From: Todiramphus chloris collaris
Taxonomy: Eukaryota > Chordata > Aves > Coraciiformes > Alcedinidae
DNA: 64,000 bases
NCBI GenBank assembly: GCA_025345505.1
Contig: JANVCC010000152.1
Location: 558,001 to 622,000, forward strand
Direction: 5' to 3'
Below, one piece after another: positions 60,241 to 64,000 of this stretch. The notes beneath the pieces are model-generated. The model was not told the origin of the DNA. It was given only the letters and a program-made list of their open reading frames with translations, and made no database searches. A program made the position numbers and the translations under genes. Within the stretch, counting starts at the first letter, position 1, and each line of letters opens with the position of its first letter.

Positions 60241-60354
60241 ATCAAATGCCACCATTCAGTTAGATCATCTGCATATAAAGGGGAAACGTAGATGGCAAAA
60301 TGACACCATCAGCATTTTCCTGTAACGTATTCCGAGCAAATCCCAGGGATTTAA

Positions 60355-60843
60355 CATAGAATCATGGAATCATACAATCATAGAATGTGTTGGGCTGGAA
60401 GGGACCTCTAAAGGTCATCTCATCCAACCCCCCTTCAATAAGCAGGGACATCTGTAACTAGGTCAGGCTGCTCAGAGCCTCATCAAGTCTGGCCTTGAAT
60501 GTCTCCAGGGATGGGGTCTCCACCAACTCTCTGGGCAACCTATTCTAGTGATCTATCGCCCTTATATTAAAGAAATCTTTCCTAATGTCTAACCTAAATC
60601 TACCGTTTTCTAGCTTGAAACCATTACCTCTTGTCCTGTCACTACAAACCCTTTTGAATAGACCCTTCCCTGCTTTCTTATAGGCCCCTTTCAAGTGCTG
60701 GAAGGTTGCTATAGGGTCCCCCTGGAGCCTCCTCCAGGATGAACAACCCCAACTGTCTCAGCCTGTCTTCACAGTAGAGGTGCTCCAGCCCTCTAATCAT
60801 TTCTGTGACCCTCCTCTGGACAGGCTCCAACAGGTCCATGTGC
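60355..60843 (-). mobile_element. CR1 LINE 3' end, minus strand
   Basis: It begins with several reversed octamers (CATAGAATCATGGAATCAT, ACAATCATAGAATG), then GTTGGGCTGGAAGGGACC, CCAACCCCCCTTCAATAAGC, GGGATGGGGTCTCCACCAAC, and the ORF2 C-terminal part up to GGACAGGCTCCAACAGG. It has several intact octamers and is less diverged than most copies here. The copy is 5'-truncated to about 490 bp. Confidence 0.96.
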
Positions 60844-61390
60844 TAAGTCTATGAGAACCTTTGGAAACTCAACTTTGCTTATGTGTTTCTTATACTCCTA
60901 AATATAGTTACTCATTTAAGTACAATGACTTGAATTATTAGTGTTTAATTTAACATTTTTTATCTAATAGATAAAAGGCCATAAGAAGCTTCCTATACTT
61001 CTCATTGATCCCTGTTCAGATGGAATCAATGTAGACGAATGTTTATCCAAGGATACAAAAAAAAGCATGAGCACAATAAAATAAAAAAAACCAAAACAAA
61101 AACAACCAAAAAACCCCAACCGAATGAGAATGTCCATATATAGTTTGTTTCTAAGAGTATAAATCAATTCCAGAATATCCAGTGGCATAAAATACTGTAA
61201 TGGCATTAATCTAAAACCTATTGGAGCTGAATTCACCAAACATCATACAGAACTGAGCTATCAAATTAGTTTGCCAAACAGACTACAATTAAATCACATG
61301 CACATTACTTCAACTCTCAGGTGTAAGGAGGATATTTTATTAAATGTTTTTGCATTTCATATAGCATACTTAAAAGAGAATACAGAAGTC
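60844..61390. other. Short AT-rich unique stretch between CR1 copies
   Basis: No gene or transposon is visible. It includes an A-rich low-complexity patch with C interruptions at 61078-61120. A 91-codon minus-strand frame (60964-61239) has no recognisable homology. Confidence 0.65.
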
Positions 61391-61561
61391 ATAAAATCAT
61401 AGAATAATTAAGGTTGGAAAAGACCTCTAAGATCAAGTCCAACCATCAAACCAACACTACCATGACCACTTAACAATGTCCCAAAGTGCCCCATCTAAAT
61501 GTTTTTGAACACCTCCAGGGATGTCTGGGCAGTCTGTTCCAATGCTTTACAATGCTTATGA

Positions 61562-63990
61562 TTAAGAAGTTTTTCCTGATATCCAATCTAAATCTCCCAG
61601 GTGCAATTTATGCCTATTTCCACTTGTCCAATTACTAGTTACTTGAGAAAAGAGACCAACACCCACCTCACTACAACCTCCCTTCAGGTAGCTGTAGAGA
61701 GTAATAAGGTCTCCCTTAAGTCTTATTTTCTCCAGACTAAATAAGCCCAGTTCTCTCAGACACTCCTCACAAAGCATGTTTGCAAAACCCCTCATCAGCT
61801 TCATTACCCTTCTCTGGACCTGCTCCAGCACCTCAATATCTTTCTTATGCTGCATCACCCAGACCTAAACAAAGTAGTCAAGGTGCGGCCTCACCAAGGC
61901 CAAGAACAGGGGAATGATCCCTTCTCCTGCTGGACACACTATTTCTGATACAGGCCAGGATGCCATTGGCTTTCCTCGCCACCTGGGCACACTGCTGGCT
62001 CATGTTCAACCAGATGTCCACCAGCACCCCCAGATCCTTTTCTGACAGGCAGCTTTCCAGCCACTCCTCCCCAAGCCTGTAGCATTACCTGGTGTTGTTG
62101 TGACCCAAGTGCAGGACTCAGCACTTGGCCTTCTTGAACATCACAGAGTCGACCTTGGCCTATCAATCCAACCTGTCCAGATCCCTCTGCAGATCAACAC
62201 TCCTGCTCAATTTGGTGTCATCTGCAAACTTACTGAGAGTGTACACTATGCCCTCATCCAGATCATTAATATTAACAAGACATTAAACAACACTGGCCCC
62301 AAAACTGAGCCCTGGGAAACATCACTTGTGACCAGTCACCAAATGGATATAACTCCATGCAACACAACTCTCTGGGCTTGGTCATTCAGCCAATTTTTAA
62401 CCCAGTGAAGAGTACACCTGTGTAAACCATGAGCTGCCAGCTTCTCTAGCAGAATGCTGTGGCACATGGTGTCAAAGGCCTTCCTGAGGTCCAAGTAGAC
62501 AACATCCACAGTCCCTCTCTCAGACACTAGGCAGGCCACCTGGTCATAGAAAGAGATCATCTTGGTCAAGCAGGCCCTGACCTTCACAAACCCATGCTGG
62601 CTGGTCCTGATGCCCTGCTTGTCTTCCATGTGCTGCGTAAGTGCACTCAAGATAACCGTTCCATAATCTCCCACAGTAGCACAATCAGACTTACAGGCCT
62701 ATAGTTCACCAAATCCTCCTTCTGGCCTTTCCATGGATGGGCACAACATTGGCAAGCCTGCAGTCATCTGGGAACTCCTTTGTTAACTAGGACTGATGAA
62801 AAATGATGGAGAGTGGCTTGGCAAGCTCTTCTGCCAGCTCCCTCAACACTCTCAGGTGGCTCCCATACAGACCCATAGACTTGTGAGCATCCAGTTTGTA
62901 TAGCAGTTAATTATAGAGTCACAGAATAATAGAAAGGTAGGGGGTTGGAAGGGACCTCTGGAGATCATAGAATCCAACCCCCCTGCCTATGGAGGAACAC
63001 CTAGGGCAGGCCACACGGGAATATATCCAGGTGGGTCTTGAAAGTCTCTAGAGAAGGAGACTCCACAACCTGTCTGAGCAGCCTGTTCCAGTGCTGTCAC
63101 TCTCAACTGCTCTCTTGCGGATTATGGGGGGTTTATCCTGCTCTCTGTCCCTGTTTTCCAGATGAAGGAGGCTAAATACCCTGAGAATAACTTGTCTGAC
63201 TGTTAAAGACTAAGGTAAAGGCAGCATTAAGTACCTCAGCCTTCTCCTCATCTTTGGTGGCAATGTTCCCCCCTGCATCCAGTGACAGGTGGAGATTCTC
63301 CTTGGCTCTCTTTGTTGTTAATGTATTTGTAAAAACCTTTTCTATTATCTCTTGCAACAGTGGCCAGATTGAGTCCTAGCTGGACTTTTGCCTTTCTGAT
63401 GTTCTCCCTGCATGAACTCACTAGATCCCTATACTCTTCTTGAGTAGCCTGCCCCTTCTTTCCCAAGGTGGTAAACTCTCTTTTATTTTTCCTGAGTCAC
63501 AGTAAAAGTTCCCTGTTCATCCAGGCCAGTCGTTTTCTTTGCCAGTGCATCTTACAACACATGGTGTCAGCCTGCTCCTGGGCCTTTAAGACTTCCTTCT
63601 TGAAGAATGTCCAGCTTTCCTGGACACCTTTGCCCTTCAGGATTGTCTGTCAGGGGACTCTCTCAACCAGTATCCTGAACAGACCAAAGTCTGTTCTCAA
63701 GAAGTCCAAGGTAGTGGTTCTGCTGACCTCTCTCCCTACTTTACCAAGAATTGAGAATTGAGACCATTTCATGGTCCCTTAAGCCCAAAATGGCCTCTGA
63801 CCACTGCATCACCCACCAGTCCTTCTCTGTTTGTAAACAGCAGATCTAGCAAGACATCTACCCTGGTAGGCTCACAATCTGTGTCAGGAAGTTCTCTTCT
63901 GCACACTCCAGGAACCTCCTAGGCTGTTTCCTCTCTGATGTCCAGTAAGCTGAAGTCCCCCAGGAGAACAAAGGCCGGAGATTTTGAGAC
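61562..63990 (-). pseudogene. CR1 ORF2 pseudogene (endonuclease, RT, C-terminal domain)
   Basis: In a live CR1 this ORF2 protein nicks DNA and reverse-transcribes the element RNA at the nick. All its domains are visible on the minus strand in order: endonuclease (63500-63990, with LLGDFSLLDI-like and FLECAEENFLTQIV stretches), linker (KKGQATQEEYRDLVSS, EKVFTNTLTTKRAKENLHL), [65 protein letters not shown], and the C-terminus ([40 protein letters not shown]). The catalytic Asp pair is intact, but frameshifts, stops and the nested insertion at 62914-63104 break the gene. Confidence 0.92.
62914..63104 (-). mobile_element. CR1 3' fragment nested in the long CR1 copy
   Basis: TAGAGTCACAGAATAATAG, GGGTTGGAAGGGACCTCTGG, AATCCAACCCCCCTGCC and CAGCCTGTTCCAGTGCTGTCAC form a separate minus-strand CR1 3' end inside the ORF2 linker region of the outer copy. 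Comparison with the related copy at 42405-42450 shows the outer sequence is continuous there (TTAATTG then TTTTCTCCTGG), so this piece is a later insertion. Confidence 0.92.
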
Positions 63991-64000
63991 TTCTGCCAGC

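Larger units (their letters stand above)
61391..64000 (-). mobile_element. Long CR1 LINE copy running off the window, minus strand
   Basis: The most complete CR1 here covers the 3' end (ATAAAATCATAGAATAATTAAGG), the ORF2 C-terminus (61562-61858), the RT with catalytic FADDTKLS (FADD at 62217-62228), palm and finger motifs (VVYLDLRKAFDT and SQHGFVKVRACLTKMISFYD in 62336-62674), NYRPVSL at 62686-62706, the linker (63172-63470) and the endonuclease (63500 to the window edge). It is interrupted by a nested CR1 at 62914-63104 and by several frameshifts and stops, so it is dead. The 5' end lies beyond 64000. Confidence 0.95.

Noticed and set aside
1..64000. CRISPR arrays, bacterial operons, tRNA or rRNA genes
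   Set aside because: No regularly spaced repeats, ribosome binding sites, cloverleaf sequences or rRNA blocks were seen. The repeat content is avian.

Overview
The window looks like AT-rich, gene-poor avian nuclear DNA, either a gene desert or the inside of a large intron. The main evidence is CR1 (chicken repeat 1) LINE retrotransposons: at least 18 pieces, several with the avian CR1 3' end made of copies of an ATTCTATG-like octamer. There is also one solo LTR of a widespread bird endogenous retrovirus type and a few decayed MIR-like SINE traces. From the boundaries given here, CR1-derived DNA covers roughly a fifth of the window. I found no intact protein-coding gene, rRNA, tRNA or CRISPR array and nothing bacterial. 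The open frames of 60-203 codons are CR1 relics, their antisense shadows, or chance frames.

Layout. 1-3082 is unique sequence. 3083-3877 is a minus-strand CR1 whose 5' end folds back as a 134-bp palindrome. 7164-7755 is a solo LTR on the plus strand. 11061-11475 is a short minus-strand CR1. 17840-19710 is a longer minus-strand CR1 that keeps ORF1 (esterase), part of the endonuclease and the ORF2 C-terminus but has lost the reverse transcriptase core. 27058-30426 holds three plus-strand CR1 3' ends, one of an old reptile-like type. 35331-35870 is a CR1 inserted inside an older CR1. 38880-40260, 44227-44694 and 48190-49245 are strongly decayed plus-strand CR1 relics. 41737-43126 is a minus-strand CR1 with internal deletions. 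58287-64000 is almost continuous CR1: two partial copies, a CpG-rich block of unknown origin joined to the 5' end of one of them, another 3' end, and a long copy that runs off the window and itself carries a nested CR1.

Nothing here works together as a pathway. The interest lies in repeat structure: the palindromic CR1, the CpG-rich block fused to a CR1 reverse transcriptase relic at about 59,975-60,240, a patch of near identity between two otherwise diverged CR1 copies, precise nested insertions, and an 18-G homopolymer. I see no convincing undescribed biological system. The CpG-rich block is the segment I would look at first.
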